NCBI RefSeq assembly: GCF_016924665.1 | Contig: NZ_JAFFJT010000031.1 | Location: forward strand, 62,001-126,000 | Direction: 5' to 3' | Length of the DNA: 64,000 bases | Origin: Nocardioides sp. SYSU D00038 | GTDB lineage: Bacteria; Actinomycetota; Actinomycetes; Propionibacteriales; Nocardioidaceae | Part shown: one piece after another, positions 39,876-49,569 of the stretch | How the letters are laid out: every line of letters starts with the position of its first letter | Position numbering within the stretch: position 1 is the first letter of the stretch | The notes under the pieces: generated by a model | The model's database searches: none | What the model saw: the letters and a program-made list of their open reading frames with translations, nothing else | What the model was told of the DNA's origin: nothing | Program-made: the position numbers and the translations under genes

Positions 39876-41873
39876 TCAGGCCGGCTGCACCTGGCCGAGC
39901 ACGTCGAGCACCTCGTCCACCGACCCGGCGGCCTCGAGGCGGGCCACCTGGTCGGCGTCGAGGAAGACCTCGGCGATGCGCTGGAGCAGCTTGAGGTGGT
40001 CGGTGCCGGCGCCGGCGATGCCGACGACGAACTTGACCTCCTTGCCGTTCCAGTCGAGGCCGCCGGGGTAGCGCACGAACGAGATGCCGGTGCGCCTGAT
40101 CGCGCTCTTGGCCTCGTTGGTGCCGTGGGGGATCGCCAGCAGGTTGCCCATGTAGGTCGAGACCGACTGCTCGCGGGCGTGCATGGCCTCGACGTACGAC
40201 GGCTCGACGGCCCCGGCCGCCACCAGCAGCTCGCCGGCGCGGGTGATCGCGGCCTCGCGGTCGTCGGCGCCGCCGTCGAGCACGACCGACTCGGCGCCGA
40301 GCAGGCCGGCGGACAGCCCCGGGGCCTCCTCGGCCGCGGGCGCGCCGGAGCCACCGCCGTTGCCGCCGCCGTTGCGCTCGTCGAGCAGCGCCACGATCTC
40401 GTCGTAGCGCGGGCTGCCCATGAAGTTCTCCACCGACACGTGCACCGCCGACGGCGTCCGCTGCTGGGCCCGCGCCGTGAGGTCCTGGTGGGTGACCACG
40501 AGGTCGTAGGTGTCGCCGAGGTTCGAGATCGCCTTGTTGACGACCGTGACGTCGGCGTGCCCGGCGGCCTGGATCTTCTTGCGCAGCACCGAGGCGCCCA
40601 TCGCGCTGGAGCCCATGCCGGCGTCGCAGGCGAACACGATCTGGCGGATCGGGCCGGTGCCGCCGCCGGTGAGGGCGGAGGCGACCGACGACTTCCTGCC
40701 CTTGCGCGCCTCCATCTCGGCCGTCGCGCCGGCGAGGTCGCCCTCGGAGTCGCGGTCGAGCCGCAGCAGGAAGCCCGCGACCAGGAAGGTCACCGCGGCC
40801 GACAGCACGACCGAGAGGGTGACCCCCACCAGGCTGCCGGCCGGCGACTGGAGCCAGACCGCGATGATCGAGCCGGGTGCGGCCGGGGCCCGGAGGCCCG
40901 AGTCGAAGAGCACGTTGACGCCGACACCGGTCATGCCGCCGAGGATCACCGCGACGATCAGCTTGGGCTTCATCAGCACGTAGGGGAAGTAGATCTCGTG
41001 GATGCCGCCCAGGAACTGGATGACCGCGGCGCCGGGCGCCGACGCCCGCGCCAGGCCCTTGCCGAAGATCGCGAAGGCCAGCAGCAGGCCGAGGCCCGGG
41101 CCGGGGTTGGCCTCGATGAGGAAGAGCACCGACTTGCCGTCCTCGACCGCCTGCGAGGTGCCGAGCGGGGTGAAGACGCCGTGGTTGATCGCGTTGTTGA
41201 GGAAGAGCACCTTGGCGGGCTCCACGAAGATCGACGTCAGCGGCAGCAGGTCGTTGCCCACGAGGAAGTCGACGACGTCCTCGGCGACGTTGGAGAACGC
41301 CTTGACGAAGGGCCCGGCGATGAGGAAGCCGAAGATGGCCAGCACCATCCCCCAGATGCCGGCGGAGAAGTTGTTGACCAGCATCTCGAAGCCGGGCTTG
41401 ATCCGGCCGTCCCACAGCGCGTCGAGCTTCTTCATCGACCAGCCGCCGAGCGGCCCCATGATCATCGCGCCCAGGAACATCGGCACGTCCGCGCCGGTCA
41501 CCGAGCCCATGGTGGCGATCGCCCCCACGACGCCGCCGCGCAGGTTGTCGTCGTACATCATCCGGCCGCCGGTGTAGCCGATCAGGATCGGCAGCAGGTA
41601 GGTGATCATCGGCCCGACGATGCCGGTGCCGTCGGCCCCCGACCCCCAGGCGCCGAGGTCCTCGACGAAGCCGTAGCCGCCGTCGTAGCCGAAGACCTTG
41701 TCGCCGATGAGGGTGATCCAGCCCTTCTCGATGAACAGGGCGGTGATCAGGCCCCAGGCGATGAACGCGGCGATGTTGGGCAGCACCATGTTCGACAGGA
41801 ACGTGCCGAACCGCTGGACCTGCACCCGCATCCCGCCCGTGGTGGGCGCCGTGGCTGTTGTCGTGGTGGTCAT
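39876..41873 (-). CDS. mtlA: Mannitol-type PTS permease, fused IICBA
   Basis: 665 residues. Residues about 15-375 form the membrane IIC domain (NMVLPNIAAFIAWGLITALF; GGIHEIYFPYVLM); 408-500 the IIB domain with phospho-cysteine 416 in IVFACDAGMGSSAMG; 515-665 the IIA domain with phospho-histidine 583 in LLAIPHGTNEAKSAI. A glycine-rich linker (NGGGNGGGSG) joins IIB and IIA. It imports and phosphorylates mannitol or a related hexitol using EI and HPr, encoded at 58.1 and 61.6 kb. AGGGGAAGG precedes the ATG. Confidence 0.93.
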   Translation of the reverse strand: MTTTTTATAPTTGGMRVQVQRFGTFLSNMVLPNIAAFIAWGLITALFIEKGWITLIGDKVFGYDGGYGFVEDLGAWGSGADGTGIVGPMITYLLPILIGYTGGRMMYDDNLRGGVVGAIATMGSVTGADVPMFLGAMIMGPLGGWSMKKLDALWDGRIKPGFEMLVNNFSAGIWGMVLAIFGFLIAGPFVKAFSNVAEDVVDFLVGNDLLPLTSIFVEPAKVLFLNNAINHGVFTPLGTSQAVEDGKSVLFLIEANPGPGLGLLLAFAIFGKGLARASAPGAAVIQFLGGIHEIYFPYVLMKPKLIVAVILGGMTGVGVNVLFDSGLRAPAAPGSIIAVWLQSPAGSLVGVTLSVVLSAAVTFLVAGFLLRLDRDSEGDLAGATAEMEARKGRKSSVASALTGGGTGPIRQIVFACDAGMGSSAMGASVLRKKIQAAGHADVTVVNKAISNLGDTYDLVVTHQDLTARAQQRTPSAVHVSVENFMGSPRYDEIVALLDERNGGGNGGGSGAPAAEEAPGLSAGLLGAESVVLDGGADDREAAITRAGELLVAAGAVEPSYVEAMHAREQSVSTYMGNLLAIPHGTNEAKSAIRRTGISFVRYPGGLDWNGKEVKFVVGIAGAGTDHLKLLQRIAEVFLDADQVARLEAAGSVDEVLDVLGQVQPA

Positions 41874-41946
41874 CGAACCTTCCCCTGGACCTCTCGGGTT
41901 CCGTGCTCACCTGTGATCGGGGTCACGGAGATCTTTGAACATGTGT

Positions 41947-41961
41947 ATATCGGACCGATAT
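41947..41961. promoter_or_regulatory. 15-bp palindrome in the mtlA / dehydrogenase divergent region
   Basis: ATATCGG-A-CCGATAT, perfect arms, in an unusually AT-rich 237-bp intergenic region. Likely operator for a regulator of hexitol use; the protein is unknown. Confidence 0.45.
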
Positions 41962-41983
41962 CGGGCGTCAAGAGGTCTGAAAC

Positions 41984-42013
41984 CAACACATCCAAAGTGA
42001 CAACAACATGAAA
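41984..42013. promoter_or_regulatory. Candidate DeoR-type operator with CAACACATCC and CAACATGAAAC boxes
   Basis: CAACACATCC (41984-41993) is followed by a second CAACA-type box near 42002. The first box differs by one base from CAACACATTC at 59838-59847 upstream of the DeoR regulator and ptsI. DeoR proteins bind such direct repeats, so this may be a shared PTS regulatory site. Confidence 0.3.
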
Positions 42014-42110
42014 CACGACTACGGTCGGGAGTGGCGGCACGGTGTGGTCTCCTCGGAGGGACCGCCCGCGGCCGCCCGGACCACCGCCCCCACTCCCGGA
42101 GGAGACCCCC

Positions 42111-43169
42111 ATGAAGGCCCTGAGGTTCTACGCACCCGAGGACGTCCGCCTCGAGGAGGTGCCGGAGCCCGGGTGCGGCCCCGACGAGGTCAAGCTGCGG
42201 GTGCGCAACTGCTCGACCTGCGGCACCGACGTGAAGATCTTCCACAACGGCCACCAGAACCTCACTCCCCCGCGCACCATCGGCCACGAGATCGCCGGCG
42301 AGGTCGTCGAGGTCGGCGCCGACGTCAACGCGACGTACGGCTCGGACTGGGCGGTGGGCGACCGGGCCCAGGTGATCGCGGCCGTCCCGTGCGGTGAGTG
42401 CCACGAGTGCCGCAAGGGCTGGATGGCGGTCTGCCAGAACCAGACCTCGGTGGGCTACCAGTACGACGGGGGGTTCGCCGAGTACATGGTTGTGCCCCGG
42501 CAGGTGCTCAAGGTCGACGGGCTCAACCGGATCCCCGACAACGTCGGCTACGACGAGGCCTCGGCCGCCGAGCCGTTCGCGTGCGCCATCAACGCCCAGG
42601 AGCTGCTCGGCATCGAGGAGGGCGACACAGCGGTCGTCTTCGGCGCCGGTCCGATCGGCTGCATGCACATCCGGATCGCCCGCGGCGTCCACCGGGTCGG
42701 TCCGGTCTACCTCGTCGACGTCAACGCCGAGCGGCTGGCGATGTCGGCCGCCGCGGTCGGGCCGGACGAGGTGATCAACGCCGCCGAGGTCGACGTCGTC
42801 GAGCGGGTGATGGAGCTGACCGGCGGGCGCGGCGCCGACGTCGTCATCACCGCCACCGCCGCCAACGTGACCCAGGAGCAGGCCATCGCGATGGCCGCCC
42901 GCAACGGCCGGATCTCGTTCTTCGGCGGCCTGCCCAAGACCGACCCGACCATCACCTGCGACTCCAACGTCGTCCACTACCGCCAGCTGCACATCCACGG
43001 CGCCAACGGCTCGGCCCCCGAGCACAACAAGCGCGCCCTGGAGTACATCTCCTCGGGCCAGGTGCCGGTCAAGGACCTGATCACCGCCCACATCCCGCTC
43101 GACCGCGTGCTCGACGCCTTCGACCTGGTGCGCAAGGGCGAGGCGATCAAGGTCACCGTCGAGCCCTGA
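42111..43169 (+). CDS. Zinc-dependent medium-chain alcohol/polyol dehydrogenase
   Basis: 352 residues. STCGTDVKIFHNGHQNL and GHEIAGEVVEVG carry the catalytic zinc ligands (Cys, His, Glu), PCGECHECRKGWMAVCQN the structural-zinc cysteines (four), and VFGAGPIGCMHIRIA the NAD-binding motif. The group includes sorbitol/iditol and threonine dehydrogenases. Divergent placement from the mannitol permease suggests oxidation of a polyol or its phosphate. The ATG at 42111 has GGAGGAGA just upstream. The gene ends at the duplicated hairpins. Confidence 0.87.
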   Translation: MKALRFYAPEDVRLEEVPEPGCGPDEVKLRVRNCSTCGTDVKIFHNGHQNLTPPRTIGHEIAGEVVEVGADVNATYGSDWAVGDRAQVIAAVPCGECHECRKGWMAVCQNQTSVGYQYDGGFAEYMVVPRQVLKVDGLNRIPDNVGYDEASAAEPFACAINAQELLGIEEGDTAVVFGAGPIGCMHIRIARGVHRVGPVYLVDVNAERLAMSAAAVGPDEVINAAEVDVVERVMELTGGRGADVVITATAANVTQEQAIAMAARNGRISFFGGLPKTDPTITCDSNVVHYRQLHIHGANGSAPEHNKRALEYISSGQVPVKDLITAHIPLDRVLDAFDLVRKGEAIKVTVEP

Positions 43170-43173
43170 CCCG

Positions 43174-43269
43174 GCCTGTCGAGTCGTCGTTACTCGTGCT
43201 GAGTAACGACGACTCGCCCTACCCCAGCCTGTCGAGTCGTCGTTACTCGTGCTGAGTAACGACGACTCG
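43174..43269. repeat. Directly duplicated 16-bp-stem hairpin between convergent genes
   Basis: Two copies of CGAGTCGTCGTTACTC-GTGCT-GAGTAACGACGACTCG, at 43180-43216 and 43233-43269, each a perfect 16-bp stem with the same 5-base loop and the same CCTGT flank. They lie between the dehydrogenase stop (43169) and the dapB stop (43276), so they can terminate both transcripts. Exact duplication suggests a mobile palindromic element or recent copying. Confidence 0.85.
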
Positions 43270-43275
43270 GCGCGC

Positions 43276-44055
<780 letters not shown>

Positions 44056-44118
44056 TCGGCCGGCCGGACGCCGCGGGCCGTGCGTCCGTCCGGGCCCGGG
44101 TTCTGGCAGGCTGGACCC

Positions 44119-44634
44119 ATGGCTGTGCAGGCGATCCCGGCCCGGATCCGGTGGGCGGTGGAGTTCATGGACCCGCAGCCCGGCGACCACCTCCTCGAGA
44201 TCGGGTGTGGCGCGGGCGCGGCGGCGGAGCTGATGTGCAGTCGGCTCGAGACCGGCAAGCTGTTCGCCATCGACCGCTCCGAGTCCGGTGTCGACCGCAC
44301 CAAGCGGCGCTGCGCGGCGTACGTCGCCGCCGGCCGCCTCACCGTCCGCCAGATCGACCTGGCGACGCTGCGGGTGCCGGTGAAGCGGCTGCACAAGGTG
44401 TTCGCCTTCAACGTCAACCTGTTCTGGGTGCGCGACTGCGCCGACGAGGTGGCGCTCCTGCACGAGCGGGTGCTGCCCGGCGGGGCGGTGCACCTGTTCT
44501 TCGAGGTCAAGCTCCCCGAGCAGATGAAGACCATCGTCGAGAACGCCTCCGCGGCGCTGCAGGGCGCCGGCTTCCGGGTGTCGGTGGTCGAGAACAAGGA
44601 GCTCGCGGTCATCGGCATCATCGGCAAGCGCTGA
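44119..44634 (+). CDS. Small class I SAM-dependent methyltransferase
   Basis: 171 residues. DHLLEIGCGAGAAAELMCSR near residue 20 is motif I, KLFAIDRSESGVD motif II and HKVFAFNVNLFWV motif IV of Rossmann methyltransferases. It lacks extra domains and the substrate is unknown. It starts at the ATG that heads the conserved core; the longer upstream frame runs through dapB on the opposite strand and was rejected. A GC hairpin (CCCCCGCGGGGG, 44646-44657) follows the stop. Confidence 0.8.
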   Translation: MAVQAIPARIRWAVEFMDPQPGDHLLEIGCGAGAAAELMCSRLETGKLFAIDRSESGVDRTKRRCAAYVAAGRLTVRQIDLATLRVPVKRLHKVFAFNVNLFWVRDCADEVALLHERVLPGGAVHLFFEVKLPEQMKTIVENASAALQGAGFRVSVVENKELAVIGIIGKR

Positions 44635-44682
44635 TCGGGCCGTCGCCCCCGCGGGGGAAGGAGATTTCCTCCGGCCCGCCAA

Positions 44683-44702
44683 CCTTAGGACATTTCCTAA
44701 GG
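44683..44702. promoter_or_regulatory. 20-bp inverted repeat over the promoter of the SatD-like gene
   Basis: CCTTAGGA-CATT-TCCTAAGG, perfect 8-bp arms, lying 7 bases upstream of the -10 candidate TACGTT (44710-44715), where the -35 region should be. A bound protein would block the promoter; the SatD-like HTH protein itself is a candidate. Confidence 0.55.
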
Positions 44703-44742
44703 ATTGGGCTACGTTAGGGAATCTCTCACCACGGAGGTGCCG

Positions 44743-45339
44743 ATGCGTGTCGTCGTCGTGACCGCCGACCAGCGGTCCAGCCGGTCCGGGCCGGACCTGG
44801 TGCCCGCCCTGCTCCGCGACCTGGCCCCGCTCCCCCACCTGCGCGCCTTCGAGCGCACGGCGGGCGACGAGGTGCAGGGGGTGCTCGCCGCCGACGAGCT
44901 GCCGGCCGTCGTCGAGCTGCTGCTGCGCGACGGCGGCTGGAACGTCGGGATCGGCGTCGGGCCGGTCGACCCGCCGCTGCCCGACAGCACCCGGGCCGGC
45001 CGCGGACCGGCCTTCCTGCTGGCCCGCGACGCCGTCACCGCGGCCAAGACCAGCCCCTGGCACCTGCGCGCCCTGGCGCCCGGAGACGCCGCCACCGACC
45101 TCGAGACCGTGCTGTGGCTGTGGGCCGCACTGCTCGGCCGCCGCACCCGGGGCGGCTGGGAGGTCGCCGACCTGCTCGACGACGGCCTCACCCACGAGGA
45201 GGCCGCCGAGCGGCTCGGGGTCACCCCCTCGGCCGTCACCCAGCGCGCCCGCACCGCGGCGGTGCAGGAGGGGCGGCGCGCCCGCGCCACGGTGGCCGCC
45301 CTCGCAGCCGCGCTCGTCGGCGGGGAGGTCGCGGCATGA
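44743..45339 (+). CDS. SatD-like protein with C-terminal helix-turn-helix
   Basis: 198 residues from the ATG at 44743 (GGAGG 6 bases upstream). The N-terminal part VVVVTADQRSSRSGPDLVPALL ... RAFERTAGDEVQGVL resembles SatD-like domains of small actinobacterial/firmicute regulators. The C-terminal GLTHEEAAERLGVTPSAVTQRARTAAVQEG is a sigma-region-4-like HTH, so it likely binds DNA. The stop overlaps the start of a membrane-protein gene (ATGA). The inverted repeat at 44683 suggests autoregulation. Biological role not established. Confidence 0.65.
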   Translation: MRVVVVTADQRSSRSGPDLVPALLRDLAPLPHLRAFERTAGDEVQGVLAADELPAVVELLLRDGGWNVGIGVGPVDPPLPDSTRAGRGPAFLLARDAVTAAKTSPWHLRALAPGDAATDLETVLWLWAALLGRRTRGGWEVADLLDDGLTHEEAAERLGVTPSAVTQRARTAAVQEGRRARATVAALAAALVGGEVAA

Positions 45340-45905
45340 GCGGCGACACCGCCCTGGTCGTGGTCCTGGCCCTGCTGGGCGGGGCCGCGGTCGCGGGCGT
45401 CACGGCCTGGTCGGACGCCGTACGGCGCGCGGGCTCGCTCGCCGTCCCGCTCGGCACGGCCGTCGCCGTCGCGGCGGCGGGCCTGGTCGTGGCGACCGTG
45501 CCGGCCGCGGCCACCGACGACCCCGGGCCGCAGGCGCTCGCCGTGCTCCTCGCGGCCGTCGCGGCGGTGGCGGGCGGCGGGCCGCTCACCACCGCCGTGT
45601 TCTCCGTCGTCGACGCCGCGGAGCCCGCACCGGCGGCCGGGTCCGGTCGCACCGGGCTCGACGCCGCGGCCAGCGTGCTGCGCGGCGGTGCGTGGATCGG
45701 CGTCCTCGAGCGGGTCGCGGTCTTCGCCAGCCTGGTCGCGGGCCTGCCCGAGGGCATCGCCCTCGCGCTGGCCCTCAAGGGCCTGGGCCGCTACGCCGAG
45801 CTCAAGGCCAACGACTCCGGCGCCGCGGAGCGGTTCATCATCGGCACCTTCGTCAGCGTGCTGTGGGCCGCGGGCTGCGCCGCGGTGGTGCTGGCGGTGC
45901 GCTGA
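45336..45905 (+). CDS. Integral membrane partner of the SatD-like protein
   Basis: 189 residues with about five hydrophobic segments (ALVVVLALLGGAAVAGV; LAVPLGTAVAVAAAGLVVATV; AVLLAAVAAVAGGGPLTTAVFSVV; a fourth near 150; FIIGTFVSVLWAAGCAAVVLAV). Between segments three and four, RGGAWIGVLERVAVFASLVAGLPEGIALALALKGLGRY resembles conserved cores of small DUF membrane proteins paired with SatD-like genes. No known transport motif is seen. It is translationally coupled to the upstream gene. A 17-base tandem duplication spans its stop codon. Confidence 0.6.
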   Translation: MSGDTALVVVLALLGGAAVAGVTAWSDAVRRAGSLAVPLGTAVAVAAAGLVVATVPAAATDDPGPQALAVLLAAVAAVAGGGPLTTAVFSVVDAAEPAPAAGSGRTGLDAAASVLRGGAWIGVLERVAVFASLVAGLPEGIALALALKGLGRYAELKANDSGAAERFIIGTFVSVLWAAGCAAVVLAVR

Positions 45906-45935
45906 GCCCGGCGGTGCGCTGAGCCCGGCTCAGGG

Positions 45936-47309
45936 CTAGGCCGGCCCGACGACCGCGAGCAGCTCGGGACGGTCGAAGACCAGCCGGGCGACGTCGCGCA
46001 CCTCGTCGAGGTTGACGGCCTCGATCCGGGCCAGCACCTCGTCGACCGAGAGCAGCTCGTCGTGCACGAGCTCGGCCTTGCCGATCCGCGACATCCGCGA
46101 CAGCGAGTCCTCCAGGCCCAGGACCAGCCCGCCGCGCAGCTGGCCCTGGCCGCGCACCAGCTCCTCCTCGGTGATGCCGTGGGCCGCGACCCGGGACAGC
46201 TCGGTGCGCACCACCGCCAGCACGTCGTCGAGCTTGGTGGGCAGGCAACCCACGGAGACCCCGACCAGGCCGGAGTCGGCGTGGTGGCTGGCGAAGGAGA
46301 AGACCGAGTAGGCCAGGCCGCGGCGCTCGCGCACCTCCTGGAAGAGCCGGCTGGAGGTGCCGCCGCCCAAGGCGGTGTTGAGGACGCCGAGTGCGAACCG
46401 CCGGTCGTCGGTGCGTACCAGCCCCTCGCGGCCGAGCACCACGTTGACCTGCTCGAACGGCCGGGTGGCCTCGACGACGCCGGGGTGGACCCGGCGCGGA
46501 CGGGCCGCCGAGCGCGGAGGGACGGGCGTCGCGTCCGGGTCGAGGAAGCCGTGGCGGCCGAACGCCCTGCGCACCCGGCGCACGACGTCGGCGTGGTCGA
46601 GGTTGCCGGCGACCGCGACGACCATGTTGGCCGCGCGGTAGTGCCGCCGGTAGAAGCGCTGGATCTGCGCCCGGGTGAGCGCCTCGATCGAGCCGACGGT
46701 GCCGGCGATCGGTCGACCCAGCGGGGAGTCGCTCCCCCACGCCAGCTCGGCGAAGAGGTTGTGCACCACGTCGTCGGGGTCGTCGTCGTGCATCGCGATC
46801 TCGTCGAGGATCACGTCGCGCTCGGCCTCGACGTCCTCGGCGGCGAGCAGCGAGCCGGTGACCATGTCGCCGAGGACGTCGACCGCCAGCGGCAGGTCCT
46901 CGTCGAGGACCCGCGCGTGGAAGCAGGTGTACTCCTTGGCGGTGAAGGCGTTGAACTCGCCCCCGACCGCGTCGAGCGCCACCGAGATGTCGAGCGCCGA
47001 GCGCTCGGCGGTGCCCTTGAACAGCAGGTGCTCGAGGAAGTGGGAGCAGCCGTGGAGGGTCGGGGACTCGTCGCGCGAGCCCACGCCGACCCAGACACCG
47101 ATGCTGGCCGAGCGGGCACCGGCGAGCTGCTCGGTGACGACCCGGAGGCCGCCGTGGAGCACCGAGCGCTTGACCAGCGAGGTCACCTGGCCGGCGTCGT
47201 CGCTGGTGGACTGGAGCGTGCGGGTGGTGCCGGGCCGCTGACTGGTGCCGGAAGCCGACGACCGGCCGGCGGTTGCCCGCCGGCCGGTCGTCGTGGGAGA
47301 CGAGCTCAC
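45936..47309 (-). CDS. M16-family zinc peptidase
   Basis: 457 residues. The inverted zinc motif HxxEH is in LHGCSHFLEHLLFKGT near residue 75, with the downstream glutamate in ERDVILDEIAMHDD. A second, inactive M16 half follows (GLVRTDDRRFALGVLNTALGGGTSSRLFQ). These peptidases of the mitochondrial-processing-peptidase type degrade peptides or process proteins. A GTG at 47309, only 7 bases after the pnp stop and preceded by GAGG, couples it to pnp, a frequent arrangement in actinobacteria. Confidence 0.9.
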   Translation of the reverse strand: MSSSPTTTGRRATAGRSSASGTSQRPGTTRTLQSTSDDAGQVTSLVKRSVLHGGLRVVTEQLAGARSASIGVWVGVGSRDESPTLHGCSHFLEHLLFKGTAERSALDISVALDAVGGEFNAFTAKEYTCFHARVLDEDLPLAVDVLGDMVTGSLLAAEDVEAERDVILDEIAMHDDDPDDVVHNLFAELAWGSDSPLGRPIAGTVGSIEALTRAQIQRFYRRHYRAANMVVAVAGNLDHADVVRRVRRAFGRHGFLDPDATPVPPRSAARPRRVHPGVVEATRPFEQVNVVLGREGLVRTDDRRFALGVLNTALGGGTSSRLFQEVRERRGLAYSVFSFASHHADSGLVGVSVGCLPTKLDDVLAVVRTELSRVAAHGITEEELVRGQGQLRGGLVLGLEDSLSRMSRIGKAELVHDELLSVDEVLARIEAVNLDEVRDVARLVFDRPELLAVVGPA

Positions 47310-47316
47310 GTGGAGG

Positions 47317-49569
47317 TCAGTCCTCCTCGGACGCCTCGACGTCGCCGGGCTCAGCGTCGCCGCCGGCGGCGTCGTCCTCCTCGACGACGGGGACCAGCGA
47401 CAGCTTGCCGCGATCGTCGATCTCGCCGATCTGGACCTGGACCTTCTGGCCCACCGACAGGACGTCCTCGACCGCCTCGACCCGCTTGCCGCCGGCCAGG
47501 GCCCGCAGCTTGCTGATGTGGAGCAGGCCGTCCTTGCCCGGCATGAGCGAGACGAACGCACCGAAGTTGGTCGTCTTGACGACCGTGCCGAGGTAGCGCT
47601 CGCCGACCTCGGGCATGGTCGGGTTGGCGATCGCGTTGACCGCGGCGCGCGCGGCCTCGGCCGCCTCGCCGTTGGTCGCACCGATGTAGACGGTGCCGTC
47701 GTCCTCGATCGACAGCGAGGCGCCGGTGTCGTCCTGGATCTGGTTGATCACCTTGCCCTTGGGGCCGATGACCTCGCCGATCTTGTCGACCGGCACCCGG
47801 ACGGTGATGATGCGCGGCGCGTGCACCGACATCTCCTCCGGGCCGTCGATGGCCTCGTTCATCACGTCGAGGATCGCCAGGCGGGCGTCCTTGGCCTGGG
47901 TCAGCGCCGCAGCGAGGACCTCGGCCGGGATGCCGTCGAGCTTGGTGTCGAGCTGGAGCGCGGTCACGAACTCGCGGGTGCCGGCGACCTTGAAGTCCAT
48001 GTCGCCCATCGCGTCCTCGGCGCCGAGGATGTCGGTCAGCGCGACGTACTGGGTCTCGCCGTCGACCTCGCCGGAGATGAGGCCCATCGCGATGCCGGCC
48101 ACGGGGGCCTTGAGCGGCACGCCGGCCTGGAGCAGCGACAGCGTCGAGGCGCAGACCGAGCCCATCGAGGTGGAGCCGTTGGAGCCCATCGCCTCCGACA
48201 GCTGCCGGATCGCGTAGGGGAACTCCTCGCGCGAGGGCAGCACCGGCAGCAGCGCGCGGCGCGCCAGCGCGCCGTGGCCGATCTCGCGGCGCTTGGGCGA
48301 GCCCACCCGACCGGTCTCGCCGGTGGAGAACGGCGGGAAGACGTACTTGTGCATGTAGCGGCGGTGCTTCTCGGGGCTCAGCGTGTCGAGCTGCTGCTCG
48401 AGCTTGAGCATGTTCAGCGTGGTGACGCCCAGGATCTGGGTCTCGCCGCGCTCGAACAGCGCCGAGCCGTGCACCCGCGGGATCACGCCGACCTCGGCGT
48501 GCAGCGGCCGGATGTCGGCCAGGCCGCGACCGTCCATGCGCACCTTGTCGCGCAGCACGCGGTCGCGCATGAGCGCCTTGGTGACCGACTTGAACGCCGC
48601 GCCGATCTCCTTCTCGCGGCCCTCGAACTGGGCTCCGATCTGGTCGAGCAGCGAGGCCTTGACGGCGTCGAGGCGCTCGTCGCGCTCCTGCTTGCCGACG
48701 ATGGCCAGTGCCTCGGCGGTCTGGGTCGAGACCGCGGCCTCGACGGCGGCGTAGACGTCGTCGTCGTAGTCGAGGAAGACCGGGAACTCCTGGACGGGCT
48801 TGGCGGCCTGCTTGGCCAGCTCGGCCTGCGCGTCGCAGAGCTGCTTGATGAACGGCTTGGCGGCGTCGAGGCCACCGGCCACGATCTCTTCCGACGGTGC
48901 GGTCGCGCCACCGCTGACGAGCTCGTAGGTGTTCTCGGGCGCCTCGGCCTCGACCATCATGATCGCGACGTCACCGGTCTCGGTGACCCGGCCCGCGACG
49001 ACCATGTCGAACACGGCGCTCTCGAGCTGGCTGTGGCTGGGGAAGGCGACCCACTGGCCCTCGATGAGGGCGACGCGGACGCCGCCGACCGGGCCGGAGA
49101 ACGGCAGGCCGGAGAGCTGGGTCGACATCGACGCGGCGTTGATCGCGAGCACGTCGTAGGGCTGGTCGGGGTCGAGCGCCATCACGGTGATGACGACCTG
49201 GACCTCGTTGCGCAGGCCCTTCTTGAACGTCGGGCGCAGCGGCCGGTCGATCAGGCGGCAGGTGAGGATCGCGTCCTCGCCGGGCCGGCCCTCGCTGCGG
49301 AAGAACGAGCCGGGGATCTGGCCCACGGCGTACATCCGCTCCTCGACGTCGATCGTGAGGGGGAAGAAGTCGAAGTGGTCCTTGGGCTGCTTGCCGGCCG
49401 TGGTGGCCGAGAGCAGCATGGTCTCGTCGTCGAGGTAGGCGGTGACCGCGCCGGCGGCCTGGCGGGCCAGGAGACCGGTCTCGAACTTGACCGTGCGCTG
49501 GCCGAACTTGCCGTTGTCGAGCACGGTCTCGACCGCGGAGATCACAGGCTCCGAGTAGGTGTCAGTCAA
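47317..49569 (-). CDS. pnp: Polyribonucleotide nucleotidyltransferase
   Basis: 750 residues: two RNase PH domains joined by a helical linker, then KH ([26 protein letters not shown] near residue 590) and S1 ([23 protein letters not shown] near residue 655) domains, and an acidic tail. It degrades RNA phosphorolytically. The start is the TTG at 49569, with the family-typical E-P-x-I-S-A-V-E following; no better ATG or GTG exists. An upstream leader of about 290 bases separates it from its probable promoter. rpsO lies upstream on the same strand, as in most bacteria. Confidence 0.95.
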   Translation of the reverse strand: MTDTYSEPVISAVETVLDNGKFGQRTVKFETGLLARQAAGAVTAYLDDETMLLSATTAGKQPKDHFDFFPLTIDVEERMYAVGQIPGSFFRSEGRPGEDAILTCRLIDRPLRPTFKKGLRNEVQVVITVMALDPDQPYDVLAINAASMSTQLSGLPFSGPVGGVRVALIEGQWVAFPSHSQLESAVFDMVVAGRVTETGDVAIMMVEAEAPENTYELVSGGATAPSEEIVAGGLDAAKPFIKQLCDAQAELAKQAAKPVQEFPVFLDYDDDVYAAVEAAVSTQTAEALAIVGKQERDERLDAVKASLLDQIGAQFEGREKEIGAAFKSVTKALMRDRVLRDKVRMDGRGLADIRPLHAEVGVIPRVHGSALFERGETQILGVTTLNMLKLEQQLDTLSPEKHRRYMHKYVFPPFSTGETGRVGSPKRREIGHGALARRALLPVLPSREEFPYAIRQLSEAMGSNGSTSMGSVCASTLSLLQAGVPLKAPVAGIAMGLISGEVDGETQYVALTDILGAEDAMGDMDFKVAGTREFVTALQLDTKLDGIPAEVLAAALTQAKDARLAILDVMNEAIDGPEEMSVHAPRIITVRVPVDKIGEVIGPKGKVINQIQDDTGASLSIEDDGTVYIGATNGEAAEAARAAVNAIANPTMPEVGERYLGTVVKTTNFGAFVSLMPGKDGLLHISKLRALAGGKRVEAVEDVLSVGQKVQVQIGEIDDRGKLSLVPVVEEDDAAGGDAEPGDVEASEED

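Noticed and set aside
41874-42110. tRNA or riboswitch in the AT-rich mtlA gap
   Set aside because: No cloverleaf, no known aptamer core; the content is better explained by operators and promoters.
42128-42415. Short minus-strand frame inside the zinc dehydrogenase gene
   Set aside because: Antisense to conserved zinc-binding motifs, no promoter or ribosome binding site.
44683-44702. DtxR/IdeR iron box
   Set aside because: TTAGG and CCTAA are present but separated by 6 bases; the consensus needs 9 with TTAG/CTAA inside. Better read as an unrelated operator.
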